Shown: positions 1 through 8,000 of the stretch, piece after piece
Layout of the letters: each line of letters begins with the position of its first letter
Position numbering within the stretch: position 1 is the first letter of the stretch
Assembly (NCBI GenBank): GCA_017408185.1
Contig: JAFQVE010000343.1
Coordinates: 1-12,319, forward strand
DNA length: 12,319 bases
Direction of reading: 5' to 3'
DNA from: Oscillospiraceae bacterium
GTDB taxonomy: Bacteria; Bacillota_A; Clostridia; Oscillospirales; JAAYXM01
Notes under the pieces: generated by a model
Databases searched by the model: none
What the model saw: the letters and a program-made list of their open reading frames with translations, nothing else
What the model was told of the DNA's origin: nothing
Made by a program: the position numbers and the translations under genes

Positions 1-836
1 CGGTCTGTCGGGATAAGAAGTGTTATCTTCTCAAATCCCTCCGGCATTGCATAATCAAGAAGTTTTTTTCCGAACTCACGTATTTTGTCGTCGTTTTTGA
101 CTTCGCCCTCGCAAAGAACAAACCACGCGGCTTCATATACGTGGCCTGGATAACACATATCGGCAACCCATGTTGTAAGTGGTTTGTTTCCGAGCGGAAG
201 ATATTCGTTCACCTGTTTCTTTTCGTCATTGACAAAGCCTGCCGACATCATTTCGTTTATGACATCACGTGCTGCCGCATCATACTTTTCATAATCACGA
301 CCGACATTGCGGACAAACTGAACCATCGCAAGCATTGCCATGTGGAGTCCGAGCGCCTTGCAGTCCTCGTCCGCCTCTTCCTGCGTCGTAAACTTGTTCT
401 TTTTGTAAAGATCATATGCTACATCAAAATAAAGCTCAGCACTTTTCCATACTTCCTCGCGCTTGCAGATTCTGTAATACTGAGCACAACCCATTGCACA
501 AAATATTTCACTGTAGTAAAAGATATCATTCTGTTCCACATTGGGCTTTCCATCACGCGTTACCGTATACGGGAGTCTGCCGCTTTGCGGAGTTATCTTT
601 TTCAGAAACTCATAGAGATGCTCACACATATCTATGTATTCCGGTCGAGCGTCCGCAAGACGGTACGCCATAGAATAGCTCCACAGCTCACGGCCTAAGA
701 ACCACACTATTTTATCGGTTGAAGCAACCTTTGAATTTTCATCAAACCAATTGAATACGCCACCATATTCCTCGTCCTTCGATATTTCAATCCAATGCGG
801 TAGAATTTCATCTACAAGATATTTTCCGTAATCCAT
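1..836 (-). CDS. AGE-family sugar 2-epimerase (N-acylglucosamine / cellobiose 2-epimerase-like), C-terminus outside window
   Basis: The frame is open from an ATG at 836-834 to the left edge, giving 278 residues of a family usually about 390-420 long, so the C-terminal third is missing because the window ends. The protein has no signal peptide and is probably cytoplasmic. Family hallmarks of the alpha/alpha6 barrel are visible: VWFLGRELWSYSMAY (about residues 44-58, with the conserved Arg49), a His in LHMAML (His165), and CYPGHVYEAAW (228-238), where His232 matches the catalytic GH-x-x-E-(A)AW motif. Known members interconvert C2 epimers of N-acylglucosamine, glucose/mannose or the reducing end of beta-1,4-disaccharides; which substrate applies here cannot be told. 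The start is set by GGAGG 7 nt upstream. The gene lies 2 nt after the stop of the TIM-barrel gene, so the two are almost certainly co-transcribed and translationally coupled. The family call is firm, the substrate is not. Confidence 0.88.
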   Translation of the reverse strand, partial: MDYGKYLVDEILPHWIEISKDEEYGGVFNWFDENSKVASTDKIVWFLGRELWSYSMAYRLADARPEYIDMCEHLYEFLKKITPQSGRLPYTVTRDGKPNVEQNDIFYYSEIFCAMGCAQYYRICKREEVWKSAELYFDVAYDLYKKNKFTTQEEADEDCKALGLHMAMLAMVQFVRNVGRDYEKYDAAARDVINEMMSAGFVNDEKKQVNEYLPLGNKPLTTWVADMCYPGHVYEAAWFVLCEGEVKNDDKIREFGKKLLDYAMPEGFEKITLLIPTD

Positions 837-838
837 AA

Positions 839-2692
839 TCAAACCTCCAAGCTTTTAAGCTCAAGTGAATCCACTGTAACTATTTTTTCAACATTGCCTT
901 TTTTAATCTTCACTGTCGCCGGAACATCGTAATCCGTGTTGAGAAGATACATCTTACCGCCGTCGTAGTATGACCACTTTACTCTGTCACTACCAAACAC
1001 CCTTACCTCGCAGCTTCTTGCACTTGCCGATATAAACTCACGCACAATCGCACGGTAAAGAGGGGAAAGAGCCGGATATCCCGGGTAATTTGTAGATGTT
1101 ACAAGTGTTGCGACGCCGTCTCCGATGCGATTTTCAACAACAGTGCTTATATGCCCCAAAACATACCCGAAACTGTCTGCCGCATATGCTACGCTCTTTC
1201 CTCCAGTAAGCTCAAAAACGCCCCAGTTTGCATATCCTCCGCTGTATACTGGGTCACATGCGAAGTCTGCTGTGCCGGGGTACAGTATTTTCTCATCAAT
1301 AGATGCCGGGTCGAACTTCACTCCGTCGTTCGTTCTTCTAACCTCACCGGTAAACCGCGCACCGAACAGACGTTCAATTTTCCCATTTGTGATCGGTATG
1401 TATTCGCCGGTTCTCTTTGCATTGGTATTGAGATGTGCCGCGCTCATAAGGATCCTTCCGCCACGCCTTACATACTCATAAAGCTTATCCATATCTTCAT
1501 CGGTCATGGTATTCCAGCCCATAAACACGAGATGATCATATTGCAAAAACTTGTCAAGCGGTGCTTCAATCGGTACTATATCATACATTCCGTACGCCGG
1601 AGATGCAGAGGTATCTTCCTCACCAAAGTTTGCACCATCACTCCAGTTTCGTTTCGTTCCAACCTCATCAAGGAGTCTCCATGAGTGTTCTGCCTCATTA
1701 TGCCCCCATTCCTCGCGGTGAAATTGATTCCATATCGAAGTGCCGCCCCAGCCGCCCCACGCGTCATGACGTCCGGAAACAAAGGCGAACTTAACCTTAG
1801 GCCCCCCTTTGGGACGGAAATCCTCCTTTATGTACTTTGACATATATTCAAGAATGTCCCTGTAATCCTGACAGACTTCTGATTTTCCGTCAAGGCTCTG
1901 AGCGTATGAATCTATACACTCATCCCCGCTTTCGAGGCAGAGAAGATTTGTTCCCGAAAGATATGCATATTTGTATGCAAGCTGAAGTCTCTTGCGCTTG
2001 AGCATATCACTGTGACGAAATCCTCCATACCACTCATGAGCTATATATGTTCCCCAAAGTTTTGAATCTGCCATTTTTGCAACGCCGCGCGTGGCAGCTA
2101 TAAGCGGCTCTGGATTTCCGCACATCATTTCAAGCGCGGGAATTGTCGTTCCTGCCTCAACATTATATTTATTGAGCGCAGTTGCCTCTCCCGAAAAGAT
2201 TTCAGGCATCCCAAGCTTTTTGTCTATCCCGACAAATCCGGAAACGCGCTCAATATATTTTTGATGTGCCTCTTCCATATCCGCACAATCAGTTTCGATT
2301 TTCGCAGGATCTTTTCCCCTTGTTTTGCTTGTCACAAAATACCCCGCCGCCTTGCACGCACCGGAGCTGCCTGTCTCCCCAAGCATATCACCAAGAAAAT
2401 ACTCACCGGCAACTTCGCGGATTGCATCTACCGTTTCTTTATTGAGCATACTTCCTTTTTCGGGAGGCGCAAACTGGACGGTGTATAAAAAAGCGAAGTA
2501 AATTTTCTTTTCCGCCATAAATTTTGCCCATTTCACATAGGTCTCCCGCGGAATCTCACGGCGAGCAACCCGTATTTCAACGAAATTGAGTCCTTTCTTT
2601 ACCGCACGCTCATTTATTTCCTCTATCATTTTATCTTCTTCAAATGAATGTTCCCCGAGATGAACACCGTGTAAAATGATATCTCTTTCCAT
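839..2692 (-). CDS. Putative glycoside hydrolase: TIM-barrel N-domain, GATase-like middle domain, beta C-domain (family not assigned)
   Basis: 617 residues without signal peptide or membrane segment, so probably cytoplasmic. Residues 1-295 look like a (beta/alpha)8 barrel: hydrophobic strands end in acidic residues, as in FLGDMLGE (99-106), PEIFSGE (163-169), LWGTYIAHE (212-220) and NLLCLESGDE (249-258). Glu169, Glu220 and Glu254 are the best candidates for catalytic acid/base and nucleophile. Residues 297-560 resemble the glutamine-amidotransferase-like trimerisation fold of GH42-type proteins, including DHLVFMGW (386-393) and the strand-turn RRGGRILMSAAH (409-420). Residues 562-617 form a short beta domain. 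Known proteins of this architecture are exo-acting glycosidases, but I do not recognise the exact family. The start is supported by AAGGAG 9 nt upstream and by a good promoter at 2727-2755. It heads an operon with the sugar epimerase, suggesting hydrolysis followed by epimerisation of the product. The architecture is moderately certain; the enzymatic function is inference. Confidence 0.7.
   Translation of the reverse strand: MERDIILHGVHLGEHSFEEDKMIEEINERAVKKGLNFVEIRVARREIPRETYVKWAKFMAEKKIYFAFLYTVQFAPPEKGSMLNKETVDAIREVAGEYFLGDMLGETGSSGACKAAGYFVTSKTRGKDPAKIETDCADMEEAHQKYIERVSGFVGIDKKLGMPEIFSGEATALNKYNVEAGTTIPALEMMCGNPEPLIAATRGVAKMADSKLWGTYIAHEWYGGFRHSDMLKRKRLQLAYKYAYLSGTNLLCLESGDECIDSYAQSLDGKSEVCQDYRDILEYMSKYIKEDFRPKGGPKVKFAFVSGRHDAWGGWGGTSIWNQFHREEWGHNEAEHSWRLLDEVGTKRNWSDGANFGEEDTSASPAYGMYDIVPIEAPLDKFLQYDHLVFMGWNTMTDEDMDKLYEYVRRGGRILMSAAHLNTNAKRTGEYIPITNGKIERLFGARFTGEVRRTNDGVKFDPASIDEKILYPGTADFACDPVYSGGYANWGVFELTGGKSVAYAADSFGYVLGHISTVVENRIGDGVATLVTSTNYPGYPALSPLYRAIVREFISASARSCEVRVFGSDRVKWSYYDGGKMYLLNTDYDVPATVKIKKGNVEKIVTVDSLELKSLEV
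844..848 (-). promoter_or_regulatory. Shine-Dalgarno GGAGG of the epimerase, embedded in the 3' end of the upstream gene
   Basis: Reading leftward, the string GGAGGTTTGATTATG holds a perfect SD, the upstream gene's TGA stop (841-839) and the epimerase ATG (836-834). The SD overlaps the last sense codons of the TIM-barrel gene, so ribosomes ending there can restart directly. It fixes the epimerase start. Confidence 0.85.
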
Positions 2693-2726
2693 CGCAAAAC
2701 TCTCCTTGTACGTTTAAGTTTCTCAA

Positions 2727-2755
2727 AGTATATCTTTTTTAGAATTTTTAGTCAA
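2727..2755 (-). promoter_or_regulatory. SigA-type promoter of the TIM-barrel/epimerase operon
   Basis: On the minus strand TTGACT (2755-2750) is followed by a 17-nt spacer and TATACT (2732-2727), which is close to consensus in sequence and spacing. Transcription should start near 2720, leaving a 5' leader of about 28 nt with AAGGAG before the ATG at 2692. A dyad at 2805-2826 sits roughly 85-106 bp upstream of this start, a position compatible with an activator or a distal operator. Confidence 0.8.
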
Positions 2756-2804
2756 TATGAAAATTACAAGATTTTACATATAAAATTTCAAAATTCTACA
2801 AATC

Positions 2805-2826
2805 CTTGCACAAAGCATTGTGCAAG
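2805..2826. promoter_or_regulatory. Perfect 9-bp inverted repeat, probable operator between divergent promoters
   Basis: The arms CTTGCACAA (2805-2813) and TTGTGCAAG (2818-2826) are exact reverse complements around a 4-nt centre AGCA. The right arm contains the whole -35 hexamer of the rightward promoter, so a bound protein would block that promoter. Dyads with a central GC step are common sites of LacI/GntR-type sugar regulators (family knowledge); no regulator gene is in the window. On the plus strand the dyad is followed by CC and seven T (2829-2835), so as RNA it would also resemble a short intrinsic terminator. Which role is real is not decidable here. Confidence 0.6.
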
Positions 2827-2846
2827 CCTTTTTTTAATGTTATAAT
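2818..2846 (+). promoter_or_regulatory. SigA-type promoter of the beta-helix protein gene
   Basis: TATAAT at 2841-2846 is a perfect -10. The 17-nt-spaced -35 position is TTGTGC (2818-2823), matching consensus only in its first three bases. Transcription should begin near 2853. The weak -35 lies entirely inside an inverted-repeat arm, which suggests a regulated promoter. Confidence 0.75.
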
Positions 2847-2866
2847 CACAGCAAATCAACACTTAC

Positions 2867-2872
2867 GGAGGT
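2867..2872 (+). promoter_or_regulatory. Ribosome binding site GGAGGT of the beta-helix gene
   Basis: GGAGGT lies 6 nt before the ATG at 2879. It fixes the start and with it the absence of a signal peptide. Confidence 0.85.
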
Positions 2873-2878
2873 AATTTT

Positions 2879-3967
2879 ATGCAATTCGGAATCAACGTTT
2901 TTGACTTCGGTGCAAAAGGCGACGGTGTGACCGATGATACCGCCGCAATACAGGCTGCCATAAACTTTGCAGCAGAGCGCGGCGGCGGCAAAATTCTCTT
3001 TCCATATACGAACAGGGGCTACAGAATAGCATCACCCGGAATTGAGGAATATGATGGAATGAAAGTGCGGGCGCAGCTGATCATCCCGACAGGCAATGTG
3101 AATATTCAGCTTGAGGGCGAAATGCCTTGCCGTCTGCTTAATAACTATCAGGTTATCCCTCCCGATGTTGCGATTAAAAATAAGCGACATCCCACGAAAT
3201 TCGGTACAATGAAAATGGATAACACCGTTCTTTTTTCTGACTGGGAAGCTCCGGAGGAACATAACCCCGAAGCTCGTCCGTGGTCAATTCTCGCTGCTCC
3301 TGAGGGCAAGGTTTTAAAAGGTAATTTCAGTAACTTTGGAGTTTTCGCGATAAAGAACCTCGAATTCCGCGTAAAGCTCAACACAGACAAGATGTATCCT
3401 ACTCAGAGCTGTGTTAACCTTCAAAACGTTTCAAGAGTAAATATTCAGGACTCTCAGTTTTGCTTGAACGAAAATGTAGGCGATACATTTCTCGAAAAAG
3501 AGCTTTTAGAAAATCCATGTCACACCTTCGGTCTTATGACATCGGGCGACCAGAATGACAATAATGTTATCCGTAATGCGGCGGTTCAGGGCTTTAAATA
3601 CGGATTTGTTTTCAGCGAGCATGTTGTTGCAGAGTTTCTCTATGCACACAACTGCGAGGAAGCAATAACATTCCATGATTCATCGCACTTGTCTGCGCTC
3701 AACCACGTTGTTGCACAGCACAACAAAAGAATTTTCACCACGACGCGCGGCAAACTTTTCGGTCACGAACCGGGTCCCTGTAACGTACGCATCGGCTCCG
3801 TCAACTTTGAATGCGGCACGGGACTTCTTCCGAAAATTTCTCAGCTTGAATACGGAGTATATGACCCCGAGCACAGATTCCATGGATATCTCTACTGGCA
3901 CAAACCATGGGGAGAACAGGAGTTTCCTGCAATCCACGGTCCGGAATTTAAGGTCGAGCATTTTTAG
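2879..3967 (+). CDS. Pectate-lyase-superfamily (Pectate_lyase_3 / GH28-like) right-handed beta-helix protein, leaderless
   Basis: 362 residues. The N-terminus NVFDFGAKGDGVTDDTAAIQ (6-25) is the classic opening of the Pectate_lyase_3/GH28-like single-stranded right-handed beta-helix fold, followed by the amphipathic helix AAINFAAERGGG and the strand KILFP. Later segments (about 150-320) show short beta turns rich in N, V and I, such as NIQDSQF and DNNVIRNAAV, as expected for helix coils. Relatives are polygalacturonases, rhamnogalacturonan hydrolases, lyases or epimerases acting on uronate-containing or other glycans. I see no clear GH28 catalytic Asp triad, so the reaction is not assigned. 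The protein starts directly with the fold and has no signal peptide, implying action on imported oligosaccharides in the cytoplasm. It is a single-gene unit with its own promoter and terminator, transcribed away from the TIM-barrel operon. The fold call is strong, the function open. Confidence 0.82.
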   Translation: MQFGINVFDFGAKGDGVTDDTAAIQAAINFAAERGGGKILFPYTNRGYRIASPGIEEYDGMKVRAQLIIPTGNVNIQLEGEMPCRLLNNYQVIPPDVAIKNKRHPTKFGTMKMDNTVLFSDWEAPEEHNPEARPWSILAAPEGKVLKGNFSNFGVFAIKNLEFRVKLNTDKMYPTQSCVNLQNVSRVNIQDSQFCLNENVGDTFLEKELLENPCHTFGLMTSGDQNDNNVIRNAAVQGFKYGFVFSEHVVAEFLYAHNCEEAITFHDSSHLSALNHVVAQHNKRIFTTTRGKLFGHEPGPCNVRIGSVNFECGTGLLPKISQLEYGVYDPEHRFHGYLYWHKPWGEQEFPAIHGPEFKVEHF

Positions 3968-3979
3968 ATTTGAATGTAT

Positions 3980-4018
3980 AGCCTTCCGCGGCAATCCCGC
4001 GGAAGGCTTATTTTATTT
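3980..4018 (+). terminator. Strong intrinsic terminator between convergent genes
   Basis: Perfect 12-bp stem: AGCCTTCCGCGG (3980-3991), loop CAATC (3992-3996), CCGCGGAAGGCT (3997-4008), then TATTTTATTT on the plus strand. It starts 12 nt after the TAG stop of the beta-helix gene. The leftward dehydrogenase gene ends at 4017, so the same hairpin lies 8 nt past its stop. Its minus-strand downstream sequence has only a few T, so termination should be strong rightward and weaker leftward. Confidence 0.9.
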
Positions 4019-5009
4019 ACGCAAGAATATTAAGCTTTGTAAGGTCAACTTCACACTGCATCTTTTCTCCGCGGGTAAAGCGTTCTGCCTCTTCACATAC
4101 GTGAACGCCGATGGCTCTTACACCATTGGTGAATGTTCCCGCAACGTGCGGAAGACATATCACGTTCGGCAAAGTACGAAGCGGATTATCAACCGCGGTA
4201 GGCTCTCTTGTATAAACATCAAGGAAGGTGAGAAATCTGTTCTTTTTGCATTCCTCAATCAGGTCAGCTTCGTTTATAAGCGAGCCGCGGGAGGTGTTCA
4301 TAAACACTGCCCCGTCTTTAATAAGGCAAAGATTATCTTTGTTTATCATATCGTCCGTTTCCGGAAGCGCCGGAGCGTGAACACTTATAACGTCACATTC
4401 GCTCATGAGCGTTTCAAGCTCCACCTTTTTTGCTCCGAGTGCCGCAATCTCCTCTGCCGACTTTATCGGATCACAGATAAATACTTCAACATCAAATGCC
4501 TTGAGAAGCTCTGCAAAATAGCTTCCGACACAACTTGCTCCGATAATTCCGATTTTTATCTTGTAAAAATCCTTTATCTTAAATGCATTCTCCCTCCACA
4601 TTCCGTTTCTGACGTCGTTTGCAAGCGTGTAAGTTCCCTTACACGCCGCTATTGCTACGCCAAGCACGGTTACAGCAACACTTCTGCTATCGACAATTTT
4701 CGAATCGGTTATCGGTATTCCGCTATTAAGAAATGCCTCTGTCATAATGGGACGAAGCGAGCCCGCGCCGTAAATTACACCGCGCAAATCCGGACAGACA
4801 TCAAGAATCTCCTGCGAAATTCTCGGCGATTCCCATGAAAGAATAAGCAAGTTGGTATCTTTTACAAAGTCAAGATAATATTCCTCATCTGAAAAATCCG
4901 CTCTGTCGTAAATATGCAAATCACCGAGTTTTGACAGCCTTTCGTAATCGTCTTCTCCGAAAATTCTGCTTTGCTGATACGTATTGATAAGAATTGTTGT
5001 TTTATTCAT
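4017..5009 (-). CDS. D-isomer-specific 2-hydroxyacid dehydrogenase (NAD-dependent, phosphoglycerate dehydrogenase-like)
   Basis: 330 residues from the ATG at 5009, a normal length for the family; cytoplasmic. The enzyme should interconvert a 2-keto acid and a D-2-hydroxy acid with NAD(H). Visible are the N-terminal substrate-domain strand (LLILSWES, 55-62), the NAD Rossmann strand KIGIIGASCVG (152-162) ending in an acidic CDP (179-181), which favours NAD over NADP, and the catalytic triad in standard context: Arg241 in NTSRGSLINE, Glu269 in DVYTREP and His288 in LPHVAGT. Oddity: the usual GxGxxG reads G-A-S-C-V-G, with Ser159 replacing the second Gly. The ATG at 5009 is chosen over an in-frame ATG at 5045 because AGAGGA lies just upstream and the longer form would overlap the previous gene. 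It lies 13 nt downstream of the giant surface lyase gene and is probably co-transcribed with it. The substrate may be a keto acid from uronate breakdown, which is inference. Confidence 0.88.
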   Translation of the reverse strand: MNKTTILINTYQQSRIFGEDDYERLSKLGDLHIYDRADFSDEEYYLDFVKDTNLLILSWESPRISQEILDVCPDLRGVIYGAGSLRPIMTEAFLNSGIPITDSKIVDSRSVAVTVLGVAIAACKGTYTLANDVRNGMWRENAFKIKDFYKIKIGIIGASCVGSYFAELLKAFDVEVFICDPIKSAEEIAALGAKKVELETLMSECDVISVHAPALPETDDMINKDNLCLIKDGAVFMNTSRGSLINEADLIEECKKNRFLTFLDVYTREPTAVDNPLRTLPNVICLPHVAGTFTNGVRAIGVHVCEEAERFTRGEKMQCEVDLTKLNILA

Positions 5010-5014
5010 TTCTG

Positions 5015-5020
5015 TCCTCT
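5015..5020 (-). promoter_or_regulatory. Shine-Dalgarno AGAGGA that sets the dehydrogenase start
   Basis: Reading leftward, the giant gene's TGA (5025-5023) is followed by AAAGAGGACAGAAATG. GAGG is 6 nt from the ATG at 5009. No SD of comparable quality is evident before the alternative ATG at 5045, which lies inside the upstream gene. Confidence 0.8.
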
Positions 5021-5022
5021 TT

Positions 5023-8000
5023 TCATTTATTGGCGGTATAATCAAGTATACGTTTAATAAGAACGGCTACTTCTGCGCGGGTTGTGTAATCCGACGGTGC
5101 GATGCGCCCGCTTTTACCGTTAACGAGTCCCGTCGCAATTAGCGCCGACACTGCTTCTTTTGCATAATCTGCAACAGCTACAAAGTCATCGTACTCTGGT
5201 TCAGTATTCTCGCCCAATTCTACTTTGAGCTTCTCTATCGCACGATATATGATTACCATCATATCCTGACGGGTTATGGAGTTTCTCGGTGCAAATTTGT
5301 TTTCACCGATACCGTCGACAATTCCGCTATTGCGTGCTATTGCAAGCTCGGGTGCAAAGTATTCTCCTGCATTTACATCGGCAAAATTCTCGGTGTTATC
5401 ACTTGCAAAACCAAATGCACGGACAAGAAGCAACGCAAAATCCGCACGGGTGATATTGGCAGCAGGCGAGAAGGTTGTTGCGCTCGTTCCACGGATTACA
5501 CTGCCCTCGGCAAGTGCGTTTATCGCGTCACTTGCCCAAGCATGGTTAGTGAGGTCTGCGAAACGGATACTATCCGTTTCACCCGATACCTCGGGTGCGT
5601 TTTCGGTGTCATCCTTTTCGTTGGTATCTTCTCCGTTTCCTTCCTCATCTTCGCCGTCATCCGGTTGTGTGTTTTCAGGCTTATCAGTCGGTGAGGCACC
5701 GCCGCCACCTCCTCCGCCTCCGCCGGTAGGTGCATCTGTTCCGGAATTATCAGAAGGCGTATTAGACGGATTTTGGCCCGTTTCTACCTCTGCTCCAGGC
5801 TTTTTATCCTCTGTTTTATCAGGCTGTGAACTACCGGTGGTAGATCCGTAAACCGTAATTGTAAAGTGAACCGTACTCTCTCTTCCTTCGCTGTCGTATG
5901 CTGTTACAGCAACATGATTTTCACCTATCTGGCTTGCATCCGGTTTCCATGTTACCGTCGCCGTTTGCTCGTTGAAGCTTGCGCCGCGCGGGAGAGTTGC
6001 CGCTTTGTAGGTCATCGCAAGACCTTTCGGGCTTTGTGCATTTACCTTAACGCTTACACTGCTTCCCGCAGAGGTCGTTATCTTGTCCGATACTGCATCA
6101 AACACCGGTGATGCATTCTCAACAAACGAGCTTGGGATGACAAAGCGCTGTTCCTTATCTATGTTATAGATATATCCAGCATCGTTGTTCTTTGCATCCT
6201 TAAAGCTTCTTACGAGCGTGGTTGAACCGATGTGGAGCCTTACGGTATCCTCGTCAATCCGTTCTGCGTCTTCGATATGATACGCTGCATTCTGTGTTCC
6301 GTCATTTTCGATGTTTATCCAGCGTCCTTTAATATCGTCAATCGATACTTCTCCATCGAAATCAACATCAATCCAGTTTTCAAAATCGCCGAATGTGAGC
6401 TCCTTATCAAATCCCATGACCGTGCCGTAATATGCACCTTTCCTTTTGTCATCTTCAGTTTCGGTGTCTTCGGTTATATTGTCTCCGTCACAAACATATC
6501 GGTAAATAACCGCGCCTGCCTTGTTGTATGAGCACACACCGACAAAACCGCGGAAGGAAAATTTGCCGTCAACCGTATACATTTTGCTGTTGTCAGTTGC
6601 GTAAACGATATAATCCGTTCTCTCACCGCCTGTATGCGTAACCTTTACCGCTCTCACCATTCCGTTCTCCGGCACATCTCCTTCCACCGAAACCTCGTCG
6701 ATTGACTCGATATAGCGCGTGCCCTTATACGGTTCGATAACCGACATGAACATACTGTCAAGCGGACTTCCGTCCTTTGACTCACGCTGGACAAACATGT
6801 AGTCAAGCGTTGCCGGCATCATCGCATTCTGCGGCTTTACCGGAACACGTCCACCTGCAAAGGCAACCTCGTCCGGAACAAAGTCGTTAATCTGCGTAAG
6901 ACGGAGCTTTATGCCCTTGCTGTCCTTTATCGTTTTTCGGTAGTCCTTTATGTCAAACTCAACAGCGAAGCGATTGTTCTCCATAAATCTGTCGCGGCGC
7001 ACCTTGTTAAGCCATGTGTATCCGCGCGGGAAATATGTGTCATAGAACCAAAGATTCTGTGTCCACGGGTCATGTTGAACCTCGTTGGTGAAGGTCATCC
7101 ATTCGCCCGTCGTGAAATCTTCATACGGAACATCTATTCCGTAATAGGTGACGCCATCCGGACCTGTGTTGTGGACATATGTACCGGTATAATTCCCATT
7201 CTCATCTACCTGCTTACCTGAGAGATATCTTCCGTTCTCGTCTCTCACAGTCGTAAAATCAATATTTTCTACCGGATATGCGTCCTCCGCCTGACCGTGG
7301 AAGCTGAAGGTGTGCCTATTCCCGCCCTTGACGCGGAAAAAGTCAACCCCGTATGATATGTTGTCATCAACCTTTACCGAAACGAGCGTTCTTCTGTAAA
7401 TATCCGTTTGCGAATAATACCGTGCAGCATCAACGTCTATAAGCTTAACGTATCCCGAATCGTCAAAGTGTAGCGGATCTGCATTTGAAAGGGCTCGCGC
7501 AGAATTGACATCGTCAACTACTACCGTGTTGTGTGAAATGGTCGCACTTACCCATTGATAGCGTTCCGGGTCTGTACCCGTCATTGCGGGGTATCCGAGG
7601 TCAGGTGATAGGTTAAGTCCGTATGCGTCCACACCGATATTGAGCATATCCGTATGTCCGTGTCCGTCTGTTTTTCCGAAGTACATCCAGAAATCGCGCA
7701 GATTGTTTACATCTGTAGCACTGCTTGCGGAGCTGTAATTATTACCGTCGCGCAGTATTGCAAAACCGTAGCCCGCCATCATTGCGCTCTTCTGCTCCGG
7801 ATTTTTTTCAACAAGTGCTTCGACCTCATCCTGAATAATTTCCGGATCTTCATCAAATATTCCGTACTTTAATCCATTTGTGCTAAAACCGTTCCTGAGA
7901 TAAATGAACTGAGCAAGATCCTTTGCAAAAACAGTGTTCTTAAGGTTTTTGAAACCATTTACGAATGTAGATAGAGAAACATTGAAATTAAGCTCTGCCG

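Noticed and set aside
141..698. Rightward open frame of 185 codons
   Set aside because: It is antisense to the AGE-family epimerase, which has recognisable motifs throughout, and no promising RBS or domain supports the rightward frame.
2740..2798. TAGAATTTT (2740-2748) and AAAATTCTA (2790-2798) inverted repeat
   Set aside because: The arms are nearly pure A/T in an AT-rich region and 41 nt apart, so chance is likely, although one arm overlaps the leftward promoter spacer.
3675..4838. Rightward open frame of 387 codons across the beta-helix 3' end and the dehydrogenase
   Set aside because: It runs through a strong terminator hairpin, is antisense to a dehydrogenase with intact catalytic motifs, and its product (rich in Arg, Cys, Ser and His) shows no domain. 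It is a shadow frame.
5010..5045. ATG at 5045 as start of the dehydrogenase
   Set aside because: It would add 12 residues unlike the family N-terminus and overlap the upstream gene by 23 nt, whereas the ATG at 5009 has a good SD in the intergenic gap.
5276..5851. Rightward open frame of 191 codons with a poly-proline run
   Set aside because: The poly-proline is the complement of the glycine tract in the linker of the giant lyase. There is no independent coding evidence.
6334..6369. Calling the EF-hand-like loop a dockerin domain
   Set aside because: Dockerins need two such loops in about 60-70 residues. Only one is visible, and it is embedded in a beta-rich catalytic region.
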